From Bacteroidales bacterium UBA5342 (lineage in GTDB: Bacteria; Bacteroidota; Bacteroidia; Bacteroidales; UBA5342): a stretch of DNA of 35,136 nucleotides. Of the stretch, positions 8,778 to 18,883 are shown one piece after another. Made by a program: the position numbers and the translations under genes. Position 1 is the first letter of the stretch. Each line of letters begins with the position of its first letter. Below the pieces are notes generated by a model. The model was not told the origin of the DNA, made no database searches, and saw only the letters and a program-made list of their open reading frames with translations. The stretch is taken from assembly GCA_002408065.1 (NCBI GenBank), contig DHQI01000036.1:30691-65826 (forward strand), written 5' to 3'.

Positions 8778-9827
8778 ATGCCAAGGAATAAAGCTCGTAA
8801 ACAAAAAAAGTTTAATATTTTGAAACCAAAATACCTTACCTACCTACTCTTTCTATTAATTATCAGCTCGTGCCACAAGGAACGCTTTTTGCAAGGCGAG
8901 AAAGATAAAAATATCCGGGTTCATTTTCAGCGTTTTGATCAGGATTTTAACAGCTTATCAGATGCCGTAAATTTTAACGAAAAAACCACAGAGCTTAATG
9001 CAGAATATGGCCGGTTTTATGAGATTTTCAACCAAGGTATTATCCGTTTAGGAGCATATAATTCTGCCAATTACAACGACAAAGCTCAACATTTTCTCTG
9101 CGACACTATTTATAAAATGGTGTACGACACCGTACAGCTTTATTTCAATGACTTAAGTACAGAGGAGTTGAAGCTAACGGAGGCCTTTCGCAATTATAAG
9201 CTTCTCTTTCCAGAGCGTTTGATCCCGGCTTTTTACACCCACATCTCCGGTTTTAACGAACCAATAGTGGTAGGCGATAGCATTCTTTCCGTTTCTTTAG
9301 AAAACTATCTGGGCGAAGATCATCAATTTTATAAAAATCTGGGGACACACACCTATATACTGCCAAAGAAAAACCGGGAAAATCTACCTACTGATGCCAT
9401 GCGTGGTTGGCTAATGTCAGAATTTCCGTACGAAGATGTGCAGAGCACTTTGCTCAATAATATGATCCACGAGGGCAAGTACCTTTTCATACAATCGATC
9501 ATTATGCCTGATGTACCACCACATCGCCTTATTGGTCTTTCGCAAAATCAATATATGTGGCTGGAGAAAAACGAACTGAATCTGTGGAAGTTTACCATTG
9601 AACAGCAACACTTATTCTCCAATCATCAACTTACCATTGCAAAATATATGCAGGACGGGCCATTTTTTAATTTTTTTGGGAGCGGCTCTTCTCCTTTAGT
9701 CGGCAAATACTTGGGCTGGCAAATTGTTAACGCTTACATGGAAAATAATAAAGATGCAACAATCAACAGCTTACTTTCTATGAAAGACGGCCAAAAAGTA
9801 TTGCAAATATCGGGTTATAAGCCTTGA
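8778..9827 (+). CDS. gldB: GldB-family gliding-motility-type lipoprotein
   Basis: A 349-residue predicted lipoprotein. A basic N-terminus and a hydrophobic stretch end in the lipobox ISSC (about residues 29-32), so the mature protein should be lipid-anchored in the envelope. The body resembles GldB: FQRFDQDF near the start, then an ERLIPAFYTHISGFN segment and a YILPKKN segment. GldB is needed for gliding and type IX secretion in flavobacteria, but homologues also occur in non-gliding Bacteroidota, so motility should not be assumed. Usual neighbours such as gldC are absent. The ATG at 8778 leaves a rather long basic n-region; the TTG at 8820 is a possible later start. The family call rests on remembered sequence patterns. 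Confidence 0.75.
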   Translation: MPRNKARKQKKFNILKPKYLTYLLFLLIISSCHKERFLQGEKDKNIRVHFQRFDQDFNSLSDAVNFNEKTTELNAEYGRFYEIFNQGIIRLGAYNSANYNDKAQHFLCDTIYKMVYDTVQLYFNDLSTEELKLTEAFRNYKLLFPERLIPAFYTHISGFNEPIVVGDSILSVSLENYLGEDHQFYKNLGTHTYILPKKNRENLPTDAMRGWLMSEFPYEDVQSTLLNNMIHEGKYLFIQSIIMPDVPPHRLIGLSQNQYMWLEKNELNLWKFTIEQQHLFSNHQLTIAKYMQDGPFFNFFGSGSSPLVGKYLGWQIVNAYMENNKDATINSLLSMKDGQKVLQISGYKP

Positions 9828-9909
9828 TTTTTCAATCCAATCCTCTTTCACACAAAAGCAACAACTATGATGTGTTATTTTGTAACGTTTTTATTAATTT
9901 AAATATCAT

Positions 9910-9942
9910 TTTGTCTTACAAAAGCTTTTTTTCGTATCTTTG
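9910..9942 (+). promoter_or_regulatory. Bacteroidota sigma-ABfr-type promoter of the glucosylglycerate cluster
   Basis: The -33 box TTTG (9910-9913) and the -7 box TATCTTTG (9935-9942) are separated by 21 bp and match the Bacteroidota consensus TTTG / TAnnTTTG. Transcription should start near 9948, giving a leader of about 55 nt before the ATG at 10004. It is the best promoter match in the window and is placed to drive the whole six-gene cluster. Confidence 0.75.
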
Positions 9943-10003
9943 CAACAATGAAAGTGGCACACCACAAATAAAACAGCCAATTTCCACATAAAACCAAATA
10001 CCA

Positions 10004-11293
10004 ATGAAGATCATTATCGGACATTACCATTTGAATCCGGGAGGAGTCACAAAGATCATCCAATCTCAGCTTAATGGCTTATCGCACATTAAGGATTTGG
10101 AAATATATGTGGTATGCGACGGGCAAGGGCTCGAAAACATTAAGTTACCCCCAAATGCCAAATTTAAAACCTTACCACTGTTGGGCTACTTGCCAGATCT
10201 TAAAAAAGAGACGATTAAAAAAAACCTAAATGACATCATCTTTTTCTTTTCTGAAATGGCAGATTACGATGACATTATTCATTTTCACAATATCGGACTT
10301 GGAAAAAATGCAGCATTAACTTACGCCATGTACTCTTTGGCTAAAGAAGGTTACAACATTGTAAATCATGCGCATGACTTTCCGGAAGACCGCCCGTCTA
10401 ATTATCAATATCTGGAACAAGGGCTTGGTTTATTGGGTGCAAAAGATATTAACGCCATAATGTATCCTGAAGGCATAGAGAATTATCACTTCGGAGTATT
10501 GAATAGCTTTGATCGTAAACGCTTATTAAAAAAAGGATTACCAGAGTCACGCATACAGCTGTGGCCCAATCCTGTTTCGACACCAAACATAACAACAGAG
10601 CTTAGCAAACCGGAAGCTAAAGCCAAAATAGAACAGGTGCTGGGCCTTAAAACCGGTAAGATGATGGTGGCTTATCCTGTGCGTGTGATCCGTCGCAAAA
10701 ACATAGGAGAATACATACTACTGGCCGCAGCTTTTGGCGAAACAGCTAACTTTATTGTAACACTGCCACCTCTTAATCCTGTAGAGATACAACCTTACAA
10801 TAAATGGGTTGCATTCTGCAAAGAAAACAACATCAACCTGAGCTTTGAAGCCGGTATTAAATTGGACTTTGAATGGGTCATGAAAGGTGCTGACGTTTGC
10901 TTTACCACCAGTATAATGGAAGGTTTTGGCATGGTCTTCGTAGAACCCTGGCTATGGGGCACTCCGGTAGCCGGACGGGAAATCCCGGCGGTGCTTCCCG
11001 ACCTTCGTGATATGGGGCTCAACTACCCTCTTATTTATGACAAAATAGAGGTCGAGTGGCAAAACAAATGGGTCGATTTCCCTGTTTTGGAGATGACCGA
11101 ACAAATGACCGTAATCAAAGAAGTTTTGAATGGAGGTAAAGCATCATTTTTAGAAAAAAATCCTGCTATTGCGTCATTTTTTGACAACGACAGGGTAGAA
11201 TTCAAGAATAACAACAAAGAAATTATCAGTACAGAATTGTCTGAATTAGAATATGGAAAGAGATTATATCGCCTCTATAAGACCTTATCTTAA
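10004..11293 (+). CDS. GT4-type glycosyltransferase (first gene of the cluster)
   Basis: A 429-residue cytosolic GT-B-fold glycosyltransferase. The N-terminal IIIGHYHLNPGGVTK (3-17) is the glycine loop found at the start of GT4 enzymes. PVRVIRRKNIGE in the middle holds the basic residues that usually contact the donor phosphates. E306 and E314 (EGFGMVFVE) form the EX7E motif of retaining GT4 enzymes. There is no membrane segment. Donor and acceptor cannot be read from sequence. Because it is the first gene of an operon that also has GpgS and a GH13_18 phosphorylase, an acceptor related to glucosylglycerate is likely, for example glucose or mannose added to it. Its 3' end overlaps the next gene by 41 nt in another frame, suggesting translational coupling. 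Confidence 0.8.
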   Translation: MKIIIGHYHLNPGGVTKIIQSQLNGLSHIKDLEIYVVCDGQGLENIKLPPNAKFKTLPLLGYLPDLKKETIKKNLNDIIFFFSEMADYDDIIHFHNIGLGKNAALTYAMYSLAKEGYNIVNHAHDFPEDRPSNYQYLEQGLGLLGAKDINAIMYPEGIENYHFGVLNSFDRKRLLKKGLPESRIQLWPNPVSTPNITTELSKPEAKAKIEQVLGLKTGKMMVAYPVRVIRRKNIGEYILLAAAFGETANFIVTLPPLNPVEIQPYNKWVAFCKENNINLSFEAGIKLDFEWVMKGADVCFTTSIMEGFGMVFVEPWLWGTPVAGREIPAVLPDLRDMGLNYPLIYDKIEVEWQNKWVDFPVLEMTEQMTVIKEVLNGGKASFLEKNPAIASFFDNDRVEFKNNNKEIISTELSELEYGKRLYRLYKTLS

Positions 11294-12161
11294 AGAGCTA
11301 AAACCTTTAGAAGTCATACCAACAAAAGCAGAACCTCAAACAGGGGAAGCCAGTGTAAAAGCGGTCATTTTTGATATATACGGCACCCTGCTGATATCTG
11401 CTTCTGGTGATGTAGACCAAGCAGAGTACAGCTTTCAGATGATAAAAAAAGCACTGACAGTAGCTAATTATCAAATTTTGAAAGACGATGCCGATGCTTT
11501 TGACAGTATTTACAAGACCTATTTTTCTTGTCTCAGCAAGTACAAGGAGATGGAAATAGACGCCGGCAAACCTTATCCTGAAGTCAACATCCTGAAAGTA
11601 TGGGAATGCGCTTTGACCAGTGCCGAAGCGACTGGTATTATTAAATCTACAGAAAAATCGGATGTTATTCTATTTACCTTTGTTTTTGAGCTACAAACCA
11701 ACCGCGTATGGCCTATGCCGGGAATGGAAGATCTCATAAAAAAAATGGGAGAGAGTGATTACGAACTGGGCATTATATCCAATGCACAATTCTATACTCC
11801 GGTAATTATGAATTATTTTCTTTATGACATAGAAAAAGATGAAGAAATCATTTATCCATTTGAAAAAGATCTGACAATATACTCCTATAAAGAGTTACGC
11901 GGCAAGCCGGATGTCGCCTTGTTTGAAAAGCTAATTCCTCAGCTGGCCAAACGGGGTATAAAACCCGAAGAGGCCATTTTTGTAGGCAACGACATGCTCA
12001 AAGACATATATACGGCCAGTCAAGCCGGACTCAAAACGGTGCTTTTCGGAGGAGACAAACGATCATACCGCTTACGGATGGACGACAAACGTTGTGCGGA
12101 ATTAAAACCCGACTACGTCATCACCAAGCTCAGTCAACTATTAGAAATATTAAATATATAA
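11253..12161 (+). CDS. HAD-superfamily hydrolase with dehalogenase-like motif I
   Basis: A 302-residue HAD protein with a 35-residue N-terminal extension. Motif I is FDIYGTLL with nucleophile D41 but Tyr at D+2 (Y43), where phosphatases normally have the general acid/base Asp. Motif II is S176-N177, the motif III Lys is K218, and motif IV is GND (245-247) with D251. Tyr at D+2 is typical of 2-haloacid dehalogenases. The gene position, between glycosyltransferases and GpgS, would suit a phosphatase for glucosyl-3-phosphoglycerate, but the missing Asp argues for caution. No later ATG, GTG or TTG gives a sensible start, so the 41-nt overlap with the preceding gene appears real. Confidence 0.8.
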   Translation: MERDYIASIRPYLKELKPLEVIPTKAEPQTGEASVKAVIFDIYGTLLISASGDVDQAEYSFQMIKKALTVANYQILKDDADAFDSIYKTYFSCLSKYKEMEIDAGKPYPEVNILKVWECALTSAEATGIIKSTEKSDVILFTFVFELQTNRVWPMPGMEDLIKKMGESDYELGIISNAQFYTPVIMNYFLYDIEKDEEIIYPFEKDLTIYSYKELRGKPDVALFEKLIPQLAKRGIKPEEAIFVGNDMLKDIYTASQAGLKTVLFGGDKRSYRLRMDDKRCAELKPDYVITKLSQLLEILNI

Positions 12162-12167
12162 CAAGCT

Positions 12168-12239
12168 CATTCAATCATTCTCGCATTCACGTATTAGAAT
12201 ATTGAATCATTAGAACATTGAATAATACACACATTAAAC
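12168..12239 (+). repeat. Nine degenerate 8-bp tandem units abutting the start codon
   Basis: The leader reads as nine consecutive octamers with consensus CATTnnAn: CATTCAAT, CATTCTCG, CATTCACG, TATTAGAA, TATTGAAT, CATTAGAA, CATTGAAT, AATACACA and CATTAAAC. The last unit ends directly at the ATG of the next gene (12240). The array has almost no G and little secondary structure, and it fills nearly the whole 78-bp gap. Confidence 0.6.
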
Positions 12240-13712
12240 ATGAAACTGCAACACATACACGTAGGCATTATACATTCACTTATTGGTAAAAATGACGGTG
12301 TATCTATTGTGATAGACCAAACAGTAAACGCCATGGTGGATAATATGAAGATGGAGCTGGGAAATATTTTCTTTCTGGCAGCCCACTCTTCTCCCCGCTT
12401 CAACGCCGAAACAGATGATGTTTTCTGGCACAAAAATGAAGCACACAAACGCATCATCCGCGATTTTCAAAGTGAACATACCGAAGGCCTTGATGAGTTG
12501 ATTCACGAACAGGGTATGTATGCTAAGGAGGTGATAAAAGAGTGGGTAGAACGTAACCATATAGACCTCATCATTGCGCACAACACCTGCCATCCGTACA
12601 ATTTTATTACGGCTGTAGGTTTAGGCTACTATATCGAAGAATTGCGCGAACAAGGCATCATATGGCCTAAGCTGATGGTATGGTGGCACGATTCTTATTT
12701 TGAACGCCCGATCTTTGCAAAACCTAATCCGGTAATCAAAAAATACTTGAAATATTTACCTGGCGAATACGTCGATGGATTGGCTTTTATCAACCATTCT
12801 CAGATAGAGATCGCTAAACGTATGTACAAAGAAGAAGGTATTGATGTACCTAATCTGGAAGAGTTTTTCAAACACCGCTCCTGTGTCGTGCCAAACACCA
12901 GTGATATACCATGGGAATGGGAAAACCTCGATTGGACTAAAAATGAACCTATTTCCCCTGTTCAGGACAACTACAACAACGACTTTTTCCGTGATATTGG
13001 CTTACTAAGCAAACTAAACGAAAAAGGGTTGACACTGGATGATGCCTGCATACTGCTGCAACATACCCGTGTGGTACCACGCAAACGTATCGAGGTTGCT
13101 TTGAACCTAGCTTTCAAACTGGAAGAGAAGTTTTTGGCCAACAAACAAACCAAAAGTGTAGTAGTACTGGTAAGTGGTCATTCGGGCGACGAACAAGAAT
13201 CATACGTGGAATACCTGGAAGATTATTACGCAAAATTGCTAAAAACACGTCCAGGCTCAAATGTTCTGCTTATCTTTGGAGAACACACCATACTATCACA
13301 CCGCGACATCATTGTTGATAAAAAATACTATAAGTTTAAAGAAGTACCATCGATAGTGGCTGCTCAGGGCGGCATAGGAACCTACTTTAGCGAAATAGAG
13401 GGCTTTGGCAACAACCTACTGGAAATGATGTGCTATGGACTACCAGTAGTCATCAATAAATACGAGGTATACAAAGAAGAAATAGAGCATTTAGGCTTTG
13501 AACTACCAGCTACAGAGAATTGTGAATTAACCGACAAACTGATAGATGATGCTTACAACTTGCTTACAGATACAGTAAAACGGAACCAAACGGTACATCA
13601 TAACTTACAGGTACTGAGCCGCAAATTAGACCATGCCATTATTGCAAAAAAACTCACACCGCTGATTATTAACATCTTCACGCGTATTTTTAATAATAAA
13701 ACCAATATTTAA
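12240..13712 (+). CDS. GT4-type glycosyltransferase (second of the cluster)
   Basis: A 490-residue cytosolic glycosyltransferase, not closely similar to the one at 10004. The N-terminus IHVGIIHSLIGKNDGVSIV (5-23) has a glycine loop of the GT-B type. E387 and E395 in EGFGNNLLE form the EX7E motif, followed by MMCYGLPVVI. The segment LLQHTRVVPRKRIEVAL resembles the donor phosphate-binding region. A TWHD-like WWHDSYFERP lies in the N-terminal half. The specificity is unknown. Its gene ends 11 bp before gpgS, so the two products probably act in the same pathway; transfer of a second sugar onto glucosylglycerate, as in mannosylglucosylglycerate synthesis, is a reasonable guess. Confidence 0.8.
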   Translation: MKLQHIHVGIIHSLIGKNDGVSIVIDQTVNAMVDNMKMELGNIFFLAAHSSPRFNAETDDVFWHKNEAHKRIIRDFQSEHTEGLDELIHEQGMYAKEVIKEWVERNHIDLIIAHNTCHPYNFITAVGLGYYIEELREQGIIWPKLMVWWHDSYFERPIFAKPNPVIKKYLKYLPGEYVDGLAFINHSQIEIAKRMYKEEGIDVPNLEEFFKHRSCVVPNTSDIPWEWENLDWTKNEPISPVQDNYNNDFFRDIGLLSKLNEKGLTLDDACILLQHTRVVPRKRIEVALNLAFKLEEKFLANKQTKSVVVLVSGHSGDEQESYVEYLEDYYAKLLKTRPGSNVLLIFGEHTILSHRDIIVDKKYYKFKEVPSIVAAQGGIGTYFSEIEGFGNNLLEMMCYGLPVVINKYEVYKEEIEHLGFELPATENCELTDKLIDDAYNLLTDTVKRNQTVHHNLQVLSRKLDHAIIAKKLTPLIINIFTRIFNNKTNI

Positions 13713-13723
13713 AATAAACAACT

Positions 13724-14950
13724 ATGGGCGACTTTTATCAAAACGGTCTGGTAACGACCTTACACAATTTCCATAACATCGATGTGGAAGAACTGGAAAA
13801 AAGATTACTTAAGTTTGCTAAGAAACGTCCTATGGGGCTCATAATCCCATCTTTAGCTTCAGAAATGGAGACCGATGCATTAAAAAACATTGTCAAGATT
13901 CTAAGCGAAATAGAATATGTAGGCGAAATTGTCATAGGCTTGGACCGTGCCACCAAAGAACAATTTGAATATGCCAAAGAATATTTCTCGGTACTGAGCA
14001 AAGATAAAAACAACCCGCGCCATAAAATTATCTGGAACGAGGGGCCACGTATGATGGAGCTTAAGAAAAAACTTGAAAAGAAAAAAGTACACCTTGGCGA
14101 GCTAGGAAAAGGCCGTAACGTGTGGACCTGCTTTGGTTATATGATTGCCAGTGGCAAATCGGAAGCTATTGCGCTGCATGATGCCGACATTGTTACTTAT
14201 GATAAGGAGATGTTGGCCCGCCTTTACTACCCGGTGGCTGATCCAATATTCAACTACAAATTCTGTAAGGGTTACTACTTCCGCGCGGATGACGAAAAAC
14301 TAAACGGCCGTGTCACCCGTTTGTTGGTCACTCCGCTATTGCGTACGCTGAAAAAATTCTTCGGCCCACTTGAATATTTAGAATTCTTAGACAGTTTCCG
14401 TTACATTTTGGCCGGTGAATTCTCCATGCGTGCTGACGTATTAAAGACCGTGCGAATTCCTTCTGACTGGGGACTTGAAGTAGGCATTCTCAGCGAAGTA
14501 CAACGCAACAACTCCTTCAGCCGCATCTGTCAGGTAGAGATAGGTGACGCTTACGAACACAAACACCAACCCGTATCGGTAGAAAATGCCAGTAGCGGCC
14601 TCTCTAAGATGAGTAGCGACATAGCACGCAACGTATATGCCAAGCTGGCCACCAACGGCAGCATCTTTGACAAAGGAACTTTCCGTTCCATCAAAGCGAC
14701 CTATCAGCGCATTGCTCTCGATTTTGTAGAACAGTTCAATGCCGATGCCATCATCAATGGCTTAACGATAGACCGTGACCGCGAAGAACGCATGGTGGAT
14801 ATGTTTGCCAAAAATATTTATAAAGCCGGAGTCGATTATCTTGACTATCCGTATCAGGTGCCATTTATGCCATCTTGGAAACGTGTCATTAGTGCCGTTC
14901 CTGATGTAATGGAAGAGTTTTACAAGATTGTGGAAGAGGATAATAAATAA
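13724..14950 (+). CDS. gpgS: Glucosyl-3-phosphoglycerate synthase-like glycosyltransferase (GT81)
   Basis: Predicted to transfer glucose from an NDP-glucose to 3-phosphoglycerate, giving glucosyl-3-phosphoglycerate. The 408-residue GT-A-fold protein shows GKGRN (128-132), the metal/sugar-nucleotide motif D153-A-D155 in ALHDADIV, a VTRLLVTPLL segment, and the GpgS-type block with GEFSMRADVL, WGLEVGIL and a following EHKHQP, where a His is a metal ligand in mycobacterial GpgS. The family match is good. Mannosyl-3-phosphoglycerate synthesis (GT55) is less likely, but the donor cannot be proved. The product normally needs dephosphorylation, and the HAD protein two genes upstream is the only local candidate. 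Confidence 0.82.
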   Translation: MGDFYQNGLVTTLHNFHNIDVEELEKRLLKFAKKRPMGLIIPSLASEMETDALKNIVKILSEIEYVGEIVIGLDRATKEQFEYAKEYFSVLSKDKNNPRHKIIWNEGPRMMELKKKLEKKKVHLGELGKGRNVWTCFGYMIASGKSEAIALHDADIVTYDKEMLARLYYPVADPIFNYKFCKGYYFRADDEKLNGRVTRLLVTPLLRTLKKFFGPLEYLEFLDSFRYILAGEFSMRADVLKTVRIPSDWGLEVGILSEVQRNNSFSRICQVEIGDAYEHKHQPVSVENASSGLSKMSSDIARNVYAKLATNGSIFDKGTFRSIKATYQRIALDFVEQFNADAIINGLTIDRDREERMVDMFAKNIYKAGVDYLDYPYQVPFMPSWKRVISAVPDVMEEFYKIVEEDNK

Positions 14951-15016
14951 GGTTAAGAGTGAGATTGAGATTGAGATTGAAATTGAGGTTAAGGCTGAGA
15001 TTGAGGTTAAGGTTAA
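14951..15016 (+). repeat. Eleven degenerate 6-bp tandem units before the phosphorylase gene
   Basis: Directly after the gpgS stop codon the sequence divides into eleven hexamers of the type GRTTRA (ggttaa, gagtga, gattga three times, aattga, ggttaa, ggctga, gattga, ggttaa twice). The array contains almost no C, so its transcript is purine/uracil-rich and poorly folded. It fills most of the 86-bp gap before the phosphorylase ATG at 15037. Confidence 0.7.
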
Positions 15017-15036
15017 GAAATTAGATACATCTCGTT

Positions 15037-16737
<1,701 letters not shown>

Positions 16738-16752
16738 TCAATGAAAAATGTA

Positions 16753-16902
16753 GAATGAAAAATTAAAAATGTTTTTTCTACGTCATAAACAACTAACAAC
16801 CAGAATGGAAGATGAAAAACGAAAAATTATAAGTGTTTTTCTACGTCACAAATAGCCAAAAGCCAAAGGCCAACAGCTAAAGGCTAATAGCTAACAGCCA
16901 AT
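16753..16902 (+). repeat. Imperfect direct repeat plus seven degenerate 7-bp units before glycerate kinase
   Basis: Two imperfect copies of a block of about 37 bp lie at 16753-16790 and 16817-16853; both contain gaaaaatta followed by a T run and ctacgtca. Seven heptamers of the form RGCYAAN then run from 16854 to 16902 (agccaaa twice, ggccaac, agctaaa, ggctaat, agctaac, agccaat). The arrays fill most of the 175-bp gap before the ATG at 16913. No promoter or terminator is evident here. Confidence 0.6.
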
Positions 16903-16912
16903 AACAACAACA

Positions 16913-18031
16913 ATGAACATCCTCATCCTGCCCGATTCGTTTAAAAACTGTTTGTCGTCGACTGGTGTAGCCAATGCCTTGACGGAAGGGATTCGTCGCG
17001 TATTTCCGGAGGCTAAGATTGAGCAATACCCGGTGGCTGATGGTGGCGAAGGCACGGTGAAGGCTTTTGTGAATGCTACTGGTGGAAAAATAATCAAATG
17101 CCCCGCACACGATGCCTTGGGGCGCGAAATAGAAGGCTTTTATGGCCTACTGCCTGATGATACAGCTGTGATAGAAATGGCAGCGGCTTCGGGCATTGAA
17201 TTGCTAAAACCGGAAGAGAAAAACCCCTTGATAACTTCCACATACGGCACAGGAGAAATTATTAAAGAAGCCTTAGAAAACGGCGCACAAAAAATCATCC
17301 TCGGTTTGGGCGGTAGCGTCACCAACGATGGCGGCACAGGTATGGCCAAAGCATTAGGCTACCGTTTTCTGGATATAAACGATAAAGAAATAGCCGAAGG
17401 AGGAGGTGCGCTATCTGATTTGGCAAAAATTGATAATAGCGCTGTGGCAGACAATGTAAAAAAAGCCACTTTCCTGATAGCCTGCGATGTTCAAAATCCC
17501 CTGACCGGAGAATCAGGTGCTTCGGCGGTTTACGGTCCGCAGAAAGGAGCCACACCTACAATGGTTAAGCAACTGGATGCTAACCTTCATCATTTGGCCG
17601 AAACCATAAAACAAGACTTGGGCACTGATGTGGAAAACACACCGGGTGCCGGTGCTGCAGGGGGTATGGGCGCCGGATCTTTAGCCTTTCTGGGCGGCAC
17701 ACTTCAAGCTGGTTTTGACATTGTGACCCAAACCCTCAGCCTGAAAGAAAAAGTAGCGCAGGCCGACATCATCATTACCGGAGAGGGCAAAATAGATGCC
17801 CAAACCAAACAAGGCAAAACCCCCTATGCTGTAGCTCAACTGGCTAAAGCCGCTGATAAAAAAGTACTGGCCTTTGCCGGCTACCTGGGTGCCGACCACC
17901 GCGAACTGTACGACCATGGTTTCGATGCCATCTTCCCCATTGCCCAAAAACCCATGACGCTGGACGAAAGCCTTAACACGGCCCCGACTCTGCTGGCTAA
18001 CGCTGCTGAGCGGGCTTTTCGGATGCTGTAA
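16913..18031 (+). CDS. glxK: Glycerate 2-kinase (GlxK/GarK family)
   Basis: Phosphorylates D-glycerate with ATP; the GarK/GlxK family makes 2-phosphoglycerate, which enters lower glycolysis. The 372-residue protein begins with LILPDSFKNCLSS (4-16) and has the family blocks VADGGEGT (41-48), GLGGSVTNDGG (131-141) and a later GITGEGKID-like stretch (ITGEGKIDAQT). Length and motif order are normal for the family. Coming straight after the phosphorylase, it would consume the glycerate released from glucosylglycerate, which supports the substrate assignment of that enzyme. It is the last gene of the cluster. Confidence 0.92.
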   Translation: MNILILPDSFKNCLSSTGVANALTEGIRRVFPEAKIEQYPVADGGEGTVKAFVNATGGKIIKCPAHDALGREIEGFYGLLPDDTAVIEMAAASGIELLKPEEKNPLITSTYGTGEIIKEALENGAQKIILGLGGSVTNDGGTGMAKALGYRFLDINDKEIAEGGGALSDLAKIDNSAVADNVKKATFLIACDVQNPLTGESGASAVYGPQKGATPTMVKQLDANLHHLAETIKQDLGTDVENTPGAGAAGGMGAGSLAFLGGTLQAGFDIVTQTLSLKEKVAQADIIITGEGKIDAQTKQGKTPYAVAQLAKAADKKVLAFAGYLGADHRELYDHGFDAIFPIAQKPMTLDESLNTAPTLLANAAERAFRML

Positions 18032-18205
18032 AAATTACCCGATTTAAGGGGGTTTTCTTCATAAATATATTTTAAGTACTTTTACGATTCTGCTATATTA
18101 GACTTTTAGCTCAATTACAGCAGTTCAAACTAAAAAACACATTATATTCTGTTTTTATTGCGCCTTCTCGCTTATTACAACAGTATTTCTTGATATTTTA
18201 AATCT

Positions 18206-18709
18206 ATGATCACCTACAAAGAAGCTACCCTCGAAGACATCCCCCACATCCAATACGTAGCCAAGGACATCTGGCCCCGAACCTTTGGTCCGCTGATGAG
18301 CCCTGAGCAACTCGACTATATGATGCAGTGGATGTATAGCGCTGAAGCATTGTACCAACAAATGACCGACGAAGGTCATCATTTCGTTCTGGCTTTTGAT
18401 GGTGATACTCCTATCGCTTATTGCGCCTACGAGCTTTACTTCCGCAACACGCCACAACTGATGATGCATAAGCTTTACCTGCATTCATCATCGCAAGGCA
18501 AAGGCGTTGGCAGTACATTGTTAAAAAAAATGGAGGACATCGCCCGCGACAATCATCAGGATAATATCCGCCTGCAAGTGCTCCATACCAACGAAAATGC
18601 CGTTAAATTTTACCACAAAAAAGGCTTCTCAAAAACTGACGAAGAATACAAAGAACTGGGTAATGGCATGGGTAAATTTCTGGATTTGGTGATGACAAAA
18701 AAAGTTTAA
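18206..18709 (+). CDS. GNAT-family N-acetyltransferase
   Basis: A 167-residue acetyl-CoA-dependent acetyltransferase. Motif A is QGKGVGS (97-103), the pyrophosphate-binding loop after a beta strand (HKLYLH). Motif B follows with HTNENAVKFYHKKGF, where the Asn-x-x-Ala-x-x-F-Tyr-x-x-x-G-F pattern is typical. The acceptor is unknown; the N-terminus (ITYKEATLEDIPHI) is common to small-molecule and protein acetyltransferases of the RimI type. It stands alone, 174 bp after the glycerate kinase gene, with no clear promoter box. Confidence 0.88.
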   Translation: MITYKEATLEDIPHIQYVAKDIWPRTFGPLMSPEQLDYMMQWMYSAEALYQQMTDEGHHFVLAFDGDTPIAYCAYELYFRNTPQLMMHKLYLHSSSQGKGVGSTLLKKMEDIARDNHQDNIRLQVLHTNENAVKFYHKKGFSKTDEEYKELGNGMGKFLDLVMTKKV

Positions 18710-18883
18710 CAAGAACCCTGTTTTAGATTTACTTACCCCAAAAACAATCCTTGCAATAATACCTCTCTCTTACCGTATCTTCACTCATCATTCCCGAATA
18801 TTCATCTACTAAAAACCTTAGTATTTTTTACCGCATATTTGTCCTTGTAAAAACCGACACCTCCTCGCACAACAGGACAAAGA

